From NCBI RefSeq assembly GCF_014203535.1, contig NZ_JACHJI010000002.1, positions 563,042 through 627,041 on the forward strand: a stretch of DNA of 64,000 nt, in the 5' to 3' direction. The notes beneath the pieces are model-generated. The model ran no database searches. It worked only from the letters and a program-made list of their open reading frames with translations, and had not been told where the DNA came from. The translations under genes and the position numbers were made by a program. This stretch comes from Streptomyces griseomycini (lineage in GTDB: Bacteria; Actinomycetota; Actinomycetes; Streptomycetales; Streptomycetaceae). This document shows, piece after piece, positions 25,457-36,055 of this stretch. Position 1 is the first letter of the stretch; each line of letters opens with the position of its first letter.

Positions 25457-26842
25457 TCAGGGCAGTGCCCGGCACAGCGCCTCCAGGGTGCCCGCCCAGG
25501 CGTGGTCCGGTGGGGTCGCGTAGCCGACGACCAGGGCGTCCTCTGCGGTGGTCGCGGCGGCGGGGTGGCGGTAGCGGGAGAGGCCGTGCACGGCGAGGCC
25601 CTGCCAGGTGGCCGCGCGGACCACCGACGGCTCGGTGCCCGGCGGGAGCCGGAGGACCGCGTGCAGTCCCGCCGCGATGCCGGTGACCCGTACGTCGGGT
25701 GCCCGGGTGGCGAGCGCCGCGACCAGGGCGTCGCGGCGGCGCCGGTAGCGCAGGCGGGCGGCGCGGACGTGGCGGTCGTAGGCGCCGGAGGTGAGGAACT
25801 CGGCGAGGGTGAGCTGTTCGAGGACGCCGACGGACCGGCCGCCGCCGTGCGCGACGGCGGCCTGCACCAGCGACGGCGGGAGGACCATCCAGCCGAGGCG
25901 CAGCCCGGGGGCGAGGGACTTGCTGGCCGTGCCGAGGTACACCACGTGGTCGGGGTCGAGGTCCTGGAGCGCGCCGACGGCCTGGCGGTCGTAGCGGAAC
26001 TCGCCGTCGTAGTCGTCCTCCAGGATCAGTCCGCCGGTGCGGCGCGCCCAGTCGACCGCCGCGGCGCGCCGCTCGGGGACCAGGGCGCCGCCCAGCGGGA
26101 ACTGGTGCGCCGGGTTGAGCAGCACCGCGTCGGCGTCACCGGCGTCCTGGGTGCGCGTACCGAGGTCGTCGGAGGGGAGCGGGACGGTGCGCAGTCCGGT
26201 GCGTTCGACCAGGTCCCAGTGGACGTCCAGGCCGTAGGACTCCACGGCCAGCGTGCGGGCGCCGCGGGCGCGCAGGACCGCGCAGAGCAGGTGGAGGCCG
26301 TGGGCGAAACCGGAGCAGACGACGAGGCGTTCGGGGTCGGCGCGCACGCCCCGCACGCGCGCCAGGTAGCCCGCGAGCGCCGTGCGCAGTTCGGGCCGGC
26401 CGCGCGGGTCGCCGTAGCCGAGGGCGTCGTTGGGGGCGGCGGCCAGAGCGCGGCGGGTGGCCTTGAGCCATGCGGCGCGGGGGAAGGAGGCGAGGTCGGG
26501 GGTGCCGGGGACGAGGTCGTAGGGAAGCCGGCCGGGGGCCCGGCGCGGGGAGGCGGGGCGGGCCGGCGGCCGGGGCACCGCGCGGTCGGCGACCCGGGTG
26601 CCGGAGCCCTGCCGTGCGGTGAGCCAGCCCTCGGCGACCAGGTCGGCGTAGGCGTCGGCGACGGTGTTGCGGGCGATGCCCAGGTCGCCGGCGAGGGAGC
26701 GGGAGGAGGGGAGCCGGGTCCCCGGGGCGAGCCGGCCGGTGCGGACGGCCTCGCGCAGGGCGTCGGTCAGGCCGCGGCGCAGACCCGGACCGGTCGGTTC
26801 GAGATGCAGGTCGATGCCCAGAGTGGCCCAGCGTTCCGCCAT
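25457..26842 (-). CDS. MocR/PdxR-type transcriptional regulator (GntR helix-turn-helix fused to aminotransferase fold)
   Basis: The 461 residues begin with a winged helix (about residues 10-80: LTDALREAVRTGRLAPGTRL, PSSRSLAGDLGIARNTVADA). A fold type I aminotransferase domain follows, with the PLP lysine in YLGTASKSLAPGLRLGWM. It is divergent from an AhpD-like gene across 46 bp that contains both promoters, so autoregulation and control of the divergent operon are likely. It could be PdxR-like, but no pdxST lies nearby. Its effector amine is unknown. Confidence 0.92.
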   Translation of the reverse strand: MAERWATLGIDLHLEPTGPGLRRGLTDALREAVRTGRLAPGTRLPSSRSLAGDLGIARNTVADAYADLVAEGWLTARQGSGTRVADRAVPRPPARPASPRRAPGRLPYDLVPGTPDLASFPRAAWLKATRRALAAAPNDALGYGDPRGRPELRTALAGYLARVRGVRADPERLVVCSGFAHGLHLLCAVLRARGARTLAVESYGLDVHWDLVERTGLRTVPLPSDDLGTRTQDAGDADAVLLNPAHQFPLGGALVPERRAAAVDWARRTGGLILEDDYDGEFRYDRQAVGALQDLDPDHVVYLGTASKSLAPGLRLGWMVLPPSLVQAAVAHGGGRSVGVLEQLTLAEFLTSGAYDRHVRAARLRYRRRRDALVAALATRAPDVRVTGIAAGLHAVLRLPPGTEPSVVRAATWQGLAVHGLSRYRHPAAATTAEDALVVGYATPPDHAWAGTLEALCRALP

Positions 26843-26888
26843 GGAAATGGACCATACCCCCGGGCTGCTTCGCCCCTAGGGTCGAGGC
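26843..26888. promoter_or_regulatory. Compact divergent promoter between mocR and the AhpD-like operon
   Basis: On the plus strand TAGGGT (26877-26882) lies 6 nt before ATG 26889. On the minus strand TATGGT (26856-26851) lies 8 nt before the mocR ATG. Both mRNAs look leaderless, and the minus -10 occupies the plus -35 position, so one bound regulator could affect both directions. Confidence 0.55.
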
Positions 26889-27395
26889 ATGACGACGACG
26901 ACCACAGAGACGGCCGCGGTGTACGCCGCCGCGCCCACCCCGCGTCTGGACTGGGCCGGGCTCGCCCCCGACGTCTACAAGGCGATGATCAGGCTCGACA
27001 CGGCGGCCCGGAAGGGACTCGACCCGACGCTCTACGAACTGGTGAAGATCCGCGCCTCCCAGGTCAACCACTGCGCCTTCTGCATCGACATGCACACCAA
27101 GGACGCGCTCGCGGCGGGCGAGAGCGTCGAGCGGATCGTCCAGCTCAGCGCCTGGGAGGAGTCGCCGCACTTCTACACGGAGAAGGAGCTCGCGGCGCTG
27201 GAGCTGACGGAGGCGGTGACGGTCCTCACCGACGGCTTCGTGCCGGACGAGGTGTACGGGAAGGCCGCCGAGCACTTCGAGGAGGCCGAGCTCGCTCAGC
27301 TGCTCGCCGCGATCACCGTGATCAACGCGTGGAACCGGTTCGGGGTGACCTGCCGCATGACCGCCGGCCACTACCAGCCGGGGCAGCACGCATGA
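26889..27395 (+). CDS. AhpD-like (carboxymuconolactone decarboxylase family) protein 1
   Basis: This 168-residue all-helical protein has the AhpD-type redox motif H61-C62-A-F-C65 in IRASQVNHCAFCIDMHTKDA. The helix LTEAVTVLTDGFVPDEVY is typical of this Streptomyces subgroup. Such proteins act as peroxidase-like reductases. It is leaderless from ATG 26889 and its stop overlaps the next gene's start (ATGA), which encodes a paralogue with about half of its residues identical by eye. Confidence 0.9.
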   Translation: MTTTTTETAAVYAAAPTPRLDWAGLAPDVYKAMIRLDTAARKGLDPTLYELVKIRASQVNHCAFCIDMHTKDALAAGESVERIVQLSAWEESPHFYTEKELAALELTEAVTVLTDGFVPDEVYGKAAEHFEEAELAQLLAAITVINAWNRFGVTCRMTAGHYQPGQHA

Positions 27396-27838
27396 CGGCA
27401 CGGACGACCCGTCTCGACGACGGGGTCCGCTCCGCCCTCCAGACGTTGAGCGCCGTCGCCAAGAAGGGTTTCGGCGACCCCGCGCTCGCCGAGCTGGTCC
27501 AGATCCGCGCCTCGCAGCTCAACCACTGCGCGTTCTGCCTGGACATGCATCTGGAGATCGCCCGCAAGCAGGGGGTGAGCGAGAGGCAGCTCGATCTGCT
27601 GGCCGCCTGGGAGGAGGCCGGGGACGTCTTCGACGAGCGGGAGCGGGCCGCGCTGGCGCTGACGGAGGCGGTGACGGTGCTGACGGAGGGGTTCGTGCCG
27701 GACGAGGTGTACGAGCGGGCCGCCCGGCACTTCGACGGCACCGAGCTCGCCCATCTCATCGCGCTGATCACCGTCATCAACGGCTGGAACCGGCTGATGG
27801 TCGGCCGGAGGATTCCCCCGGGGAGCATCGAGTGGTGA
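27392..27838 (+). CDS. AhpD-like (carboxymuconolactone decarboxylase family) protein 2
   Basis: This 148-residue paralogue of the preceding gene has C46-x-x-C49 in IRASQLNHCAFCLDMHLEIA and the block LTEAVTVLTEGFVPDEVYER. The pair probably arose by tandem duplication and may form a hetero-oligomer. Its ATG overlaps the first paralogue's stop, and its own stop overlaps the GTG-GTG start of the next gene, so the three genes are translationally coupled. Confidence 0.9.
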   Translation: MTARTTRLDDGVRSALQTLSAVAKKGFGDPALAELVQIRASQLNHCAFCLDMHLEIARKQGVSERQLDLLAAWEEAGDVFDERERAALALTEAVTVLTEGFVPDEVYERAARHFDGTELAHLIALITVINGWNRLMVGRRIPPGSIEW

Positions 27839-28557
27839 GCAGGGCCGACACCTTCCGCGCGCTGCACCACCGCCGCGCGCCGGGGGATCCCCTGGTCCTG
27901 CCCGGCCCGTGGGACGCGGCGAGCGCCCGGGCGTGCGTCGAGGCCGGTTTCCCGGCGCTCGCGACGCCCAGCGCCGGGGTGGCGGCCTCGCTCGGGTACG
28001 AGGACGGCGAGACGCCCGCCGACGAGATGTTCGCGGCGGTCGCGCGGATCGTCCGGGCGGTGGACGTGCCGGTGTCGGCGGACCTCGAGGGAGGGTACGG
28101 GCTCGCGCCGCGGGAACTGGTGGAGCGGCTGCTGGAGACGGGCGCCGTGGGCTGCAACCTCGAGGACTCCGCGGACGGTGTCCTCAAGGACCCGCACGAG
28201 CACGCCGCGTGGCTGGCCGAGGTGCGGGCCGCCGCGGGCGACCGGCTCTTCGTCAACGCCCGCGTGGACACCTTCGTCCGCGGGGTCACCGACCCCGACC
28301 AGGCAGTCCTCCGGGCGAGGCTGTACGTCGCGGCCGGTGCCGACTGCGTGTACCCGATCGGCGCCCCGGCGGACGTGCTGCCGCTGCTGCGGGCCGGGAT
28401 CGAGGGGCCCGTCAACGTGTTCGCGCGGCTGGACGGCGAGGGCCCCTCGCCCACCGCTCTCGGTGAACTCGGGGCCACCCGCGTCACGTTCGGGCCGGGT
28501 CTGCAGCGCCGTGCCGTGCGGGCGCTGCGCGACATCGCGGCCGGCCTGGCGAAGTGA
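27832..28557 (+). CDS. Isocitrate lyase / phosphoenolpyruvate mutase family protein
   Basis: This 241-residue TIM-barrel protein contains family blocks LPGPWDAASARACVEAGFPA, VSADLEGGYG, GCNLEDSADG and LFVNARVDTFVRG. The acidic metal-site residues in DLEGGYG and LEDS are kept. The short length fits the oxaloacetate-hydrolase-like or unassigned branch, not isocitrate lyase. It could start at either GTG (27832 or 27835). It is third in the MocR-divergent operon and convergent with the betaine transporter operon, 3 bp away. Confidence 0.85.
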   Translation: MVSRADTFRALHHRRAPGDPLVLPGPWDAASARACVEAGFPALATPSAGVAASLGYEDGETPADEMFAAVARIVRAVDVPVSADLEGGYGLAPRELVERLLETGAVGCNLEDSADGVLKDPHEHAAWLAEVRAAAGDRLFVNARVDTFVRGVTDPDQAVLRARLYVAAGADCVYPIGAPADVLPLLRAGIEGPVNVFARLDGEGPSPTALGELGATRVTFGPGLQRRAVRALRDIAAGLAK

Positions 28558-28560
28558 GGG

Positions 28561-29517
28561 TCAGGGCAGCCACTTCCTCCAGGTGGACTCGTGGCTGCCC
28601 ACCCACTTCCTCGCCGCCTCCTCGGGTGACAGCTTCTGCTCGGCGATCATGAGGGAGACCTCGTTCTGGTCCTCGGTCGTCCACGTGAACCTCTTCAGGA
28701 AGTCCGCCGCCTCGCCGCCGTTCTCCGCGAAGTCCGCGTTGAGGTACTTCTGCAGCGGGGTGTGCGGGTAGGCGCAGGCGACCTTCTCCGGATCGGCGTC
28801 GCAGCCCTCCTCGTACGGGGGCAGCTTCACCTCGGTCATCGGGACCTTCTCGAACAGCCACTGGGGTGTGTACCAGTAGGTGAGGAAGGGCTTCTCCTCC
28901 TTGGCGAACTGCTGGATCTGGGTGATCTGCGCGGCCTCGGAGCCGGCGAACACCACCTTGTAGTCCAGCTCCAGGTTCTTCACCAGCGCCTTGTCGTTGG
29001 TGACGTAGGACGGTGAGCCGTCCATCAGCTGGCCCTTGCCGCCGCTCTCCGGGGTGCGGAACCGCTCGGCGTACTTGTTCAGGTTCTTCCAGTCCGTGAC
29101 GTCCGGGTGCCGCTCCGCGAAGTACGTCGGCACGAACCAGCCGATGTGCCCGGTGACGCCGAGGTCGCCGCCGTTCACGATCGTCTTCTTGTCCTCGACG
29201 TAGCGCTGTTCCTGCTCGGGGTGGCCCCAGTCCTCCAGGATGGCGTCGACCCGGCCCTGGCTGAGCGCGTCCCAGGCGGGCACCTCGTCGACCTGGACGG
29301 TGTCGACGCGGTAGCCGAGCTCGTGCTCCAGCAGGTACCGGGCGACGGCCACGTTGGCCTGGGCGCCGACCCAGGACTGCACGGACAGGGTGACCGTCTT
29401 CGCTCCCCGGGCGTTCGCGAAGGGGGACGCCTGCTTGGTCATGTCGGCGGCACCGCAGCCGGTCAGCAGCAGGAGCGCGGAGCCTGCGGCCACCGCCGGG
29501 ATCGTACGGAATCGCAT
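28561..29517 (-). CDS. Glycine betaine/choline ABC transporter substrate-binding lipoprotein (OpuAC-like)
   Basis: This 318-residue lipoprotein has lipobox LTGC at Cys21. The mature domain has the OpuAC pattern: VTLSVQSWVGAQANVAVARY, the loop AILEDWGHPEQEQRYVED, GVTGHIGWFVPTYFAERHPD and FLTYWYTPQWLFEKVPMTEV. The conserved Trp and Tyr residues are expected to cage the quaternary ammonium group. It is the last gene of a five-gene operon and starts 1 nt after the permease stop. The choline-oxidising enzymes in the operon make choline a plausible ligand. Confidence 0.92.
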   Translation of the reverse strand: MRFRTIPAVAAGSALLLLTGCGAADMTKQASPFANARGAKTVTLSVQSWVGAQANVAVARYLLEHELGYRVDTVQVDEVPAWDALSQGRVDAILEDWGHPEQEQRYVEDKKTIVNGGDLGVTGHIGWFVPTYFAERHPDVTDWKNLNKYAERFRTPESGGKGQLMDGSPSYVTNDKALVKNLELDYKVVFAGSEAAQITQIQQFAKEEKPFLTYWYTPQWLFEKVPMTEVKLPPYEEGCDADPEKVACAYPHTPLQKYLNADFAENGGEAADFLKRFTWTTEDQNEVSLMIAEQKLSPEEAARKWVGSHESTWRKWLP

Positions 29518-29518
29518 G

Positions 29519-31467
29519 TCACGCTCCCTTCTTCGCGCGGCGTTCGGTGGGCTGGGTCACCCGGTCGAGCATCAGGCCCAGGCAGACGATCGCGGCCCCG
29601 GCCACCAGGCCGGTCGCCAGGTCGCCCTGGGCGAGGCCGAAGACGACGTCGTAGCCGAGCGCGCCGCCACCGACCAGGCCGCCGATGATGACGACGGCGA
29701 GGACCAGGACCACGCCCTGGTTGACGGCGAGCAGCAGGGCCGGGCGGGCCAGCGGGAGCTGGACCTGGCGCAGCTGCTGGCCGCTGGTCGCGCCGAGCGA
29801 GCGGGCGGACTCCAGGGCGGCCGGGTCGACCTGGCGCAGGCCCTGGGCGGTGATGCGGACGACGGCCGGCAGCGCGTAGACGACCGCGGCGGCGACGGCC
29901 GGGGCGCGCCCGACGCCGAACAGGGCGACGACCGGGATCAGGTACACGAACTGCGGCATCGTCTGGAACACGTCCAGGACCGGCCGCAGCAGCCGCTCGA
30001 CGCGGTCGCTGCGGGCGGCCGCGATCCCGGTCGCGAAGCCGACGACGAGGGTGACGGCGACGGCCGCGAGGACCTGCGACAGCGTGTCCAGCGACGGCTT
30101 CCACACACCGAGCACCCCGATCGCGGCCATGGCGAGGACGGCGGTGAGCGCGGTGCGCCAGGTGCCGATCAGCCAGGCCAGGGCGGCGACGACCAGGAGC
30201 ACCGACCACCAGGGCAGCCACTGCAGGCCGTCCCGGAGGGGGTCGAGCACCCAGGTGGTGAAGTGGCCCGCCCAGTCGGCGGTGCCGCCGACGACGGGGA
30301 CGCCCGAGTAGAGGTGGTCGGTCATCCAGCCGACGGCCCGGTTGACCGGCTCGGCGATGCCGACGACCCAGCCGTCGGGCCACTCCAGGCGGTCCGTGAG
30401 ACGTCCCGCGACCGCGACGGCCACGGCGGCGATCAGGGCGTACGCCCACAGCGCGCGGGCGTGCGGCGCGGGTGCCTCGCCGAGCCGGGCGCCGGCCGCG
30501 CCGGTCACCCGGTCGAGGACGACGGCGAGCAGCACGATCGGGATGCCCGCGGCGAGCGCGGCGCCCACGTCGACCGAGGCCAGCGCCTGGTAGACGCGGT
30601 CGCCGAGCCCGCCGGCGCCGATCACGGAGGCGATGACGGCCATGGACAGCGCCATCATGATCGTCTGGTTGAGGCCGAGCAGGAGTTCCCTGCGGGCCAG
30701 CGGGATCCGGGCGGTCAGCAGCCGCTGGCGGGCGGTGGCGCCGAGCGACTCGACCGCCTCCAGCACCTCCTCGTCGGCGCCGCGCAGACCGAGCGCGGTG
30801 AGGCGGGCCATGGGCGGGGCGGCGTAGACGACGGTGGCCAGCACGGCCGCCGGGACGCCGATGCCGAAGACCAGCACGACCGGCAGGAGGTAGGCGAAGG
30901 CCGGGAGCACCTGCATGGTGTCCAGGACCGGGCGCAGCGCGCGGTGCATCCGGTCGGACAGTCCGGCGGCGAGCCCGAGCAGCACGCCGACGGCGACCGA
31001 CGCGGCGACCGCGACGACCATCAGGGCGAGCGTCTGCAGGGTCGGCACCCACATGCCGAGCAGACCGCAGGCGAGGAACGCGGCGCCCGTGCCCAGGGCG
31101 AGCCTCGAACCCGCGGCCCGCCAGGCGACGAGCGCCGCGACGGCGGTCACCCCCGCCCAGCCGACGGCGAGGAGGGCGAGGTAGACGGCGCGTACGGCGA
31201 TGACGACGACGTTGCTGACGTGGCCGAAGAAGTACAGGAAGAGGGGGTGGGAGTCGCGGTTGTCGATGATCCAGTCGCTGGCCTCGCCGAGGGGCTCGGA
31301 GACGTCGACGGTCAGGGCCTCGGGCCAGGTGCCGCTCGCCCAGCGGGCGGCGGCGAGGGGGACGAGGACCGCGGCGACGAGGGCGAGCGTCAGGAGCTTG
31401 CGGAGGGCCGGGCTGGTGAGCGGGCCCGGCGGCGAATCCTTCCGGGCGGTTGCCGTGATCGTGGCCA

Positions 31468-31471
<4 letters not shown>
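29519..31471 (-). CDS. Glycine betaine/choline ABC transporter permease with two fused permease domains
   Basis: At 650 residues this is about twice a normal ProW/OpuAB permease. Two binding-protein-dependent transport domains are visible. The first contains [20 protein letters not shown] and the second [20 protein letters not shown], and both EAA-type loops also carry a [20 protein letters not shown] or [19 protein letters not shown] sequence. One chain may therefore serve where two subunits are usual. ATG overlaps the ATPase stop by 4 nt. Confidence 0.92.
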
Positions 31472-32615
<1,144 letters not shown>

Positions 32616-32619
<4 letters not shown>

Positions 32620-34148
32620 CGCGCACCACCCCCGATCAGGTCGACGGCCCGCTCACCGACCATCAGCACCCCGATCATCGGGTTCACGGCGGTCATGGTC
32701 GGGAAGACGGACGCGTCGGCGATCCGGATGCCCTCCAGGCCCCGGATGCGCAACTCGGGGTCGACCACGGCCTGTTCGTCGTCCGCGGCGCCCATCCTGC
32801 AGGTGCCCGCCGGGTGGTAGACGGTGTGGGCGACCCTGCGGGCGTACTCGCTCAGCTCCTCGTCGCCGGTGACGTCCGGGCCGGGGGCCACCTCGCGCTT
32901 GAGCCAGCCGGCCAGCGGCTCGGTCCCCGCGATCTCCCGGGCGATCCTGATGCCGTCGACGAGGGTGCGGCCGTCGTAGTCGTCCTCGTCGGTGAAGTAG
33001 CGGAAGTCGAGGGCGGGCTTGACCCCGGGGTCGGCGCTGGTGAGGTAGAGGCGGCCGCGGGACTTCGGCTTGGGGATGTTCGGGGTCATGGAGACGCCGA
33101 ACTCCGGGCGCTCGTAGCCCAGTCGCTCCGGGTTGTCCGTGAACGGGATCTGGTAGAAGTGGAACATCAGGTCGGGACCCGCGTGTTCGGGGTCGCGGCG
33201 CACGAACAGGCCGGCGTCGGAGTCCATCGCGGAGTTCTCCGGGATGGGTCCGTTCGTCTCCCAGACGATCACCGACTCGGGGTGGTCGAGCAGGTTCTCG
33301 CCGACGCCGGGCAGGTCGTGCGCCACGGGTATGCCGAGCGCCTCCAGGTCGGCCTTCGGGCCGATGCCGGAGTGCAGCAGCAGCCGGGGCGAGTCGACGG
33401 CGCCGGCGCACAGGACGACCTCGCGCCGGGCCCTGACGTGGATCTCCTCGCCGTCCTTGGTGCGGACGCGGACGCCCTCGGCACGGGTGCCGTTCAGCTC
33501 CAGCCGGTACGCCCAGGTCTCCAGCATCAGCGTCAGGTTGGGGCGCTCGCCCATCACCGGGTGGAGGTACGCCACCGACGCGGACGAACGCTTGTTGTTC
33601 TCCGGGTGGTAGGCGAGGTCGAAGAAGCCGACGCCGTCGTTGAACGGCTTCTTGTTGAAGCCCTCGACGCGCGGCACGCCGAGCGCGGCCTGGGCGGCGT
33701 CGACGAAGTCCCGGGCGATGGCGTTCCGGTCCCGCTCGTCGACCGGGACGATGTTGTTCTTCAGGCGGGCGTAGTACGCCTCCATCTGCACGGCGCCCCA
33801 GCCCTTGGCGCCGGCCGCCTCCCACTCGTCCCAGTCGGACGGCAGCGGCTTGAACGCGATGAGCGTGTTGTGCGAGGAGCAGCCGCCGAGGACGCGGGCG
33901 CGGCTGTGCCGGATGTGCGAGTTGCCGCGCGGCTGCTCGGTGGTGGGGTAGTCGTAGTCCAGCTCGCCGCCGAGCAGGCCCATCCAGCGGCGCAGGGTCA
34001 GCACGTCGTCGCGGCCGACGTCGCTGGGACCGCCCTCGATGACGGCGACGGTGACGTCCGGGTTCTCGGTCAGCCGGGAGGCGATGACGGAACCGGCGGT
34101 TCCGCCGCCGATGACGACGTAGTCGAATTCCTGGGTGTGATCGGACAT
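32616..34148 (-). CDS. GMC-family oxidoreductase, probable choline dehydrogenase/oxidase
   Basis: This 510-residue FAD enzyme has the GMC N-terminal nucleotide motif [18 protein letters not shown], the signature [35 protein letters not shown] and the active-site [13 protein letters not shown], with the final [13 protein letters not shown] block. Its location after an aldehyde dehydrogenase and before a betaine-type transporter supports choline to betaine aldehyde as the reaction. ATG 34148 has GGAGGAGT upstream. The stop overlaps the ATPase start. Confidence 0.9.
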
Positions 34149-34293
34149 GGGGGTGGTACTCCTCCGGGGACTCGGGACGGGTGGGTGGGTCGCCGCCCGA
34201 CGCGAAGCCTCGAAGCGGGACGAGACAGGAGGGCGGGCGGAACGACGGGCGGAACGACGCGGCAGGACGCCGAAGCGGTACGTCGGTCGCGGC

Positions 34294-35814
34294 TCAGCCG
34301 GCGAACCAGCGCACCGGCTTCGGCGCCAGGTTCTGGTAGACGTGCTTGGTCTCGCGGTACTCGGCGAGACCGGCCGGGCCGAGCTCGCGGCCCACTCCGC
34401 TCTTGCCGAAGCCGCCCCACTCCGCCTGCGGGAGGTAGGGGTGGAAGTCGTTGATCCACACGGTGCCGTGGCGCAGCCGTCCGGCCACCCGGCGGGCGCG
34501 GCCCGCGTCGGCGGTCCAGACCGCGCCGGCCAGCCCGTACTCGGTGTCGTTGGCGAGGGCGACGGCCTCGTCCTCGGTGCGGAAGGTCTCGACGGTGAGC
34601 ACCGGCCCGAAGACCTCCTCGCGCACGACCCGCATCCCGCGGTGGCAGCGGTCGAGGACGGTCGGCTCGTAGAAGTAGCCCTCCGGGGGGCGGACGTCCG
34701 ACGGTTCGGGGCGCTTGCCGCCGCAGCGCAGCACCGCGCCCTCGGCGAGCGCGGAGGCGACGTACGCCTCGACCTTCGCGCGCTGCTGCTCGGAGACCAG
34801 CGGTCCGCACTCGACGCCCTCCCCGGTGCCCCGGCCGAGCCTGATCCGCTCGGCACGGCGGGCGAGTTCGGCGACGAAGCGGTCCCTGACCGGCTCCTCG
34901 ACGATGAGCCGGGCACCGGCCGAGCAGACCTGTCCGCTGTGGATGAAGGCGGCGTTGAGGGCCTGGTCGACGGCGGTGTCGAAGCCCTCCTCGGTGGCGC
35001 AGGCGTCGGCGAACACGACGTTGGGGTTCTTGCCGCCGAGTTCGAGGGCGACCTTCTTCACGCCCGGCGCGGCGGCCTGGGCGACCTTGGTGCCGCTGGC
35101 CAGCCCGCCGGTGAAGGAGACCAGGTCGACGTCGGGGTGTTCGGCGAGCCGGGCGCCGACGGTGTGGCCGGGTCCGGTGACGAGGTTGGCGACCCCGGCG
35201 GGCAGCCCCGCCTCGACGAGCAGCCCGATGAGCGCGACGGTGGTCAGCGGGGTGATCTCGCTGGGCTTGACGACGAAGGTGTTGCCCGCCGCGAGAGCCG
35301 GGGCGATCTTCCAACTGGCCTGGAGGAGCGGGTAGTTCCAGGGGGTGATCAGCGTGCAGACGCCGACCGGCTCGTGCACGACGACGCTGTGGACGTCGGG
35401 CGAGCCCGCGTCGACGACCCGGCCGGGCGCCTCGGCGGCGACCAGGTCGGCGAAGTAGCGGAAGGCGTCGGCGACGCAGTCGACGTCGACGCGCCCCTCC
35501 TCGACGGTCTTGCCCGCGTCCCTGCTCTCCAGCAGGCCGAGTTCCTCCCGGTCCCGGACGAGCAGTTCGGCGACGCGGCGCAGCAGCGCGGCCCGCTCGG
35601 CGACGGGCGTGTGCGGCCACGGGCCCTCGTCGAAGGCGCGCCGGGCGGCGGTCACCGCGAGGTCGGCGTCCTTCTCGTCGCCCTCGGCGACGACGGCGAA
35701 CGGCAGGGCGTCCGCGGGGTCGAGGATCTCGCGCGTGGCCCCCGAGACGGCCGCCCGCCACTCGCCCCCCGCGTGGACGGTGTCGCGCGCCTGAAGTTCC
35801 GTACTGTCCGCCAT
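34294..35814 (-). CDS. Aldehyde dehydrogenase, probable betaine aldehyde dehydrogenase
   Basis: This 506-residue NAD(P)-dependent enzyme has TPWNYPLLQASWKIAPALAA, the cofactor loop SFTGGLASGTKVAQAA, the general-base Glu in VALELGGKNPNVVF and the nucleophilic Cys in FIHSGQVCSAGARL. In this operon it should finish choline oxidation by turning betaine aldehyde into glycine betaine. It is the promoter-proximal gene, and the GMC gene follows after 145 bp of G-rich spacer. No BetI-type repressor lies alongside. Confidence 0.9.
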   Translation of the reverse strand: MADSTELQARDTVHAGGEWRAAVSGATREILDPADALPFAVVAEGDEKDADLAVTAARRAFDEGPWPHTPVAERAALLRRVAELLVRDREELGLLESRDAGKTVEEGRVDVDCVADAFRYFADLVAAEAPGRVVDAGSPDVHSVVVHEPVGVCTLITPWNYPLLQASWKIAPALAAGNTFVVKPSEITPLTTVALIGLLVEAGLPAGVANLVTGPGHTVGARLAEHPDVDLVSFTGGLASGTKVAQAAAPGVKKVALELGGKNPNVVFADACATEEGFDTAVDQALNAAFIHSGQVCSAGARLIVEEPVRDRFVAELARRAERIRLGRGTGEGVECGPLVSEQQRAKVEAYVASALAEGAVLRCGGKRPEPSDVRPPEGYFYEPTVLDRCHRGMRVVREEVFGPVLTVETFRTEDEAVALANDTEYGLAGAVWTADAGRARRVAGRLRHGTVWINDFHPYLPQAEWGGFGKSGVGRELGPAGLAEYRETKHVYQNLAPKPVRWFAG

Positions 35815-36055
35815 GATCGGTTACTTGCCTTCCGTTCCTGTTCGGCGCCCATGAGTCACACGGATGTCGCCCATGGGACCGGGTGCTCCTGCCCTTGGGC
35901 CCCGAAGGCATGCGCGATCCACGGCCGAAAGTGCGCTGTGTCACCGGACGCGGGGAGGAATCGGGAGGAATCGCCCACCCTGTGAGCGGTCAGTCACAGG
36001 TGCCGCGCGGGGCCGGAAGCCGCCCGGACCGCGGACCCGGCCGGTGCCCGCGGAC

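Noticed and set aside
34147..35985. A 612-codon plus-strand frame antisense to the aldehyde dehydrogenase gene
   Set aside because: The dehydrogenase motifs on the minus strand are unambiguous, and the plus-strand text has no domain features.
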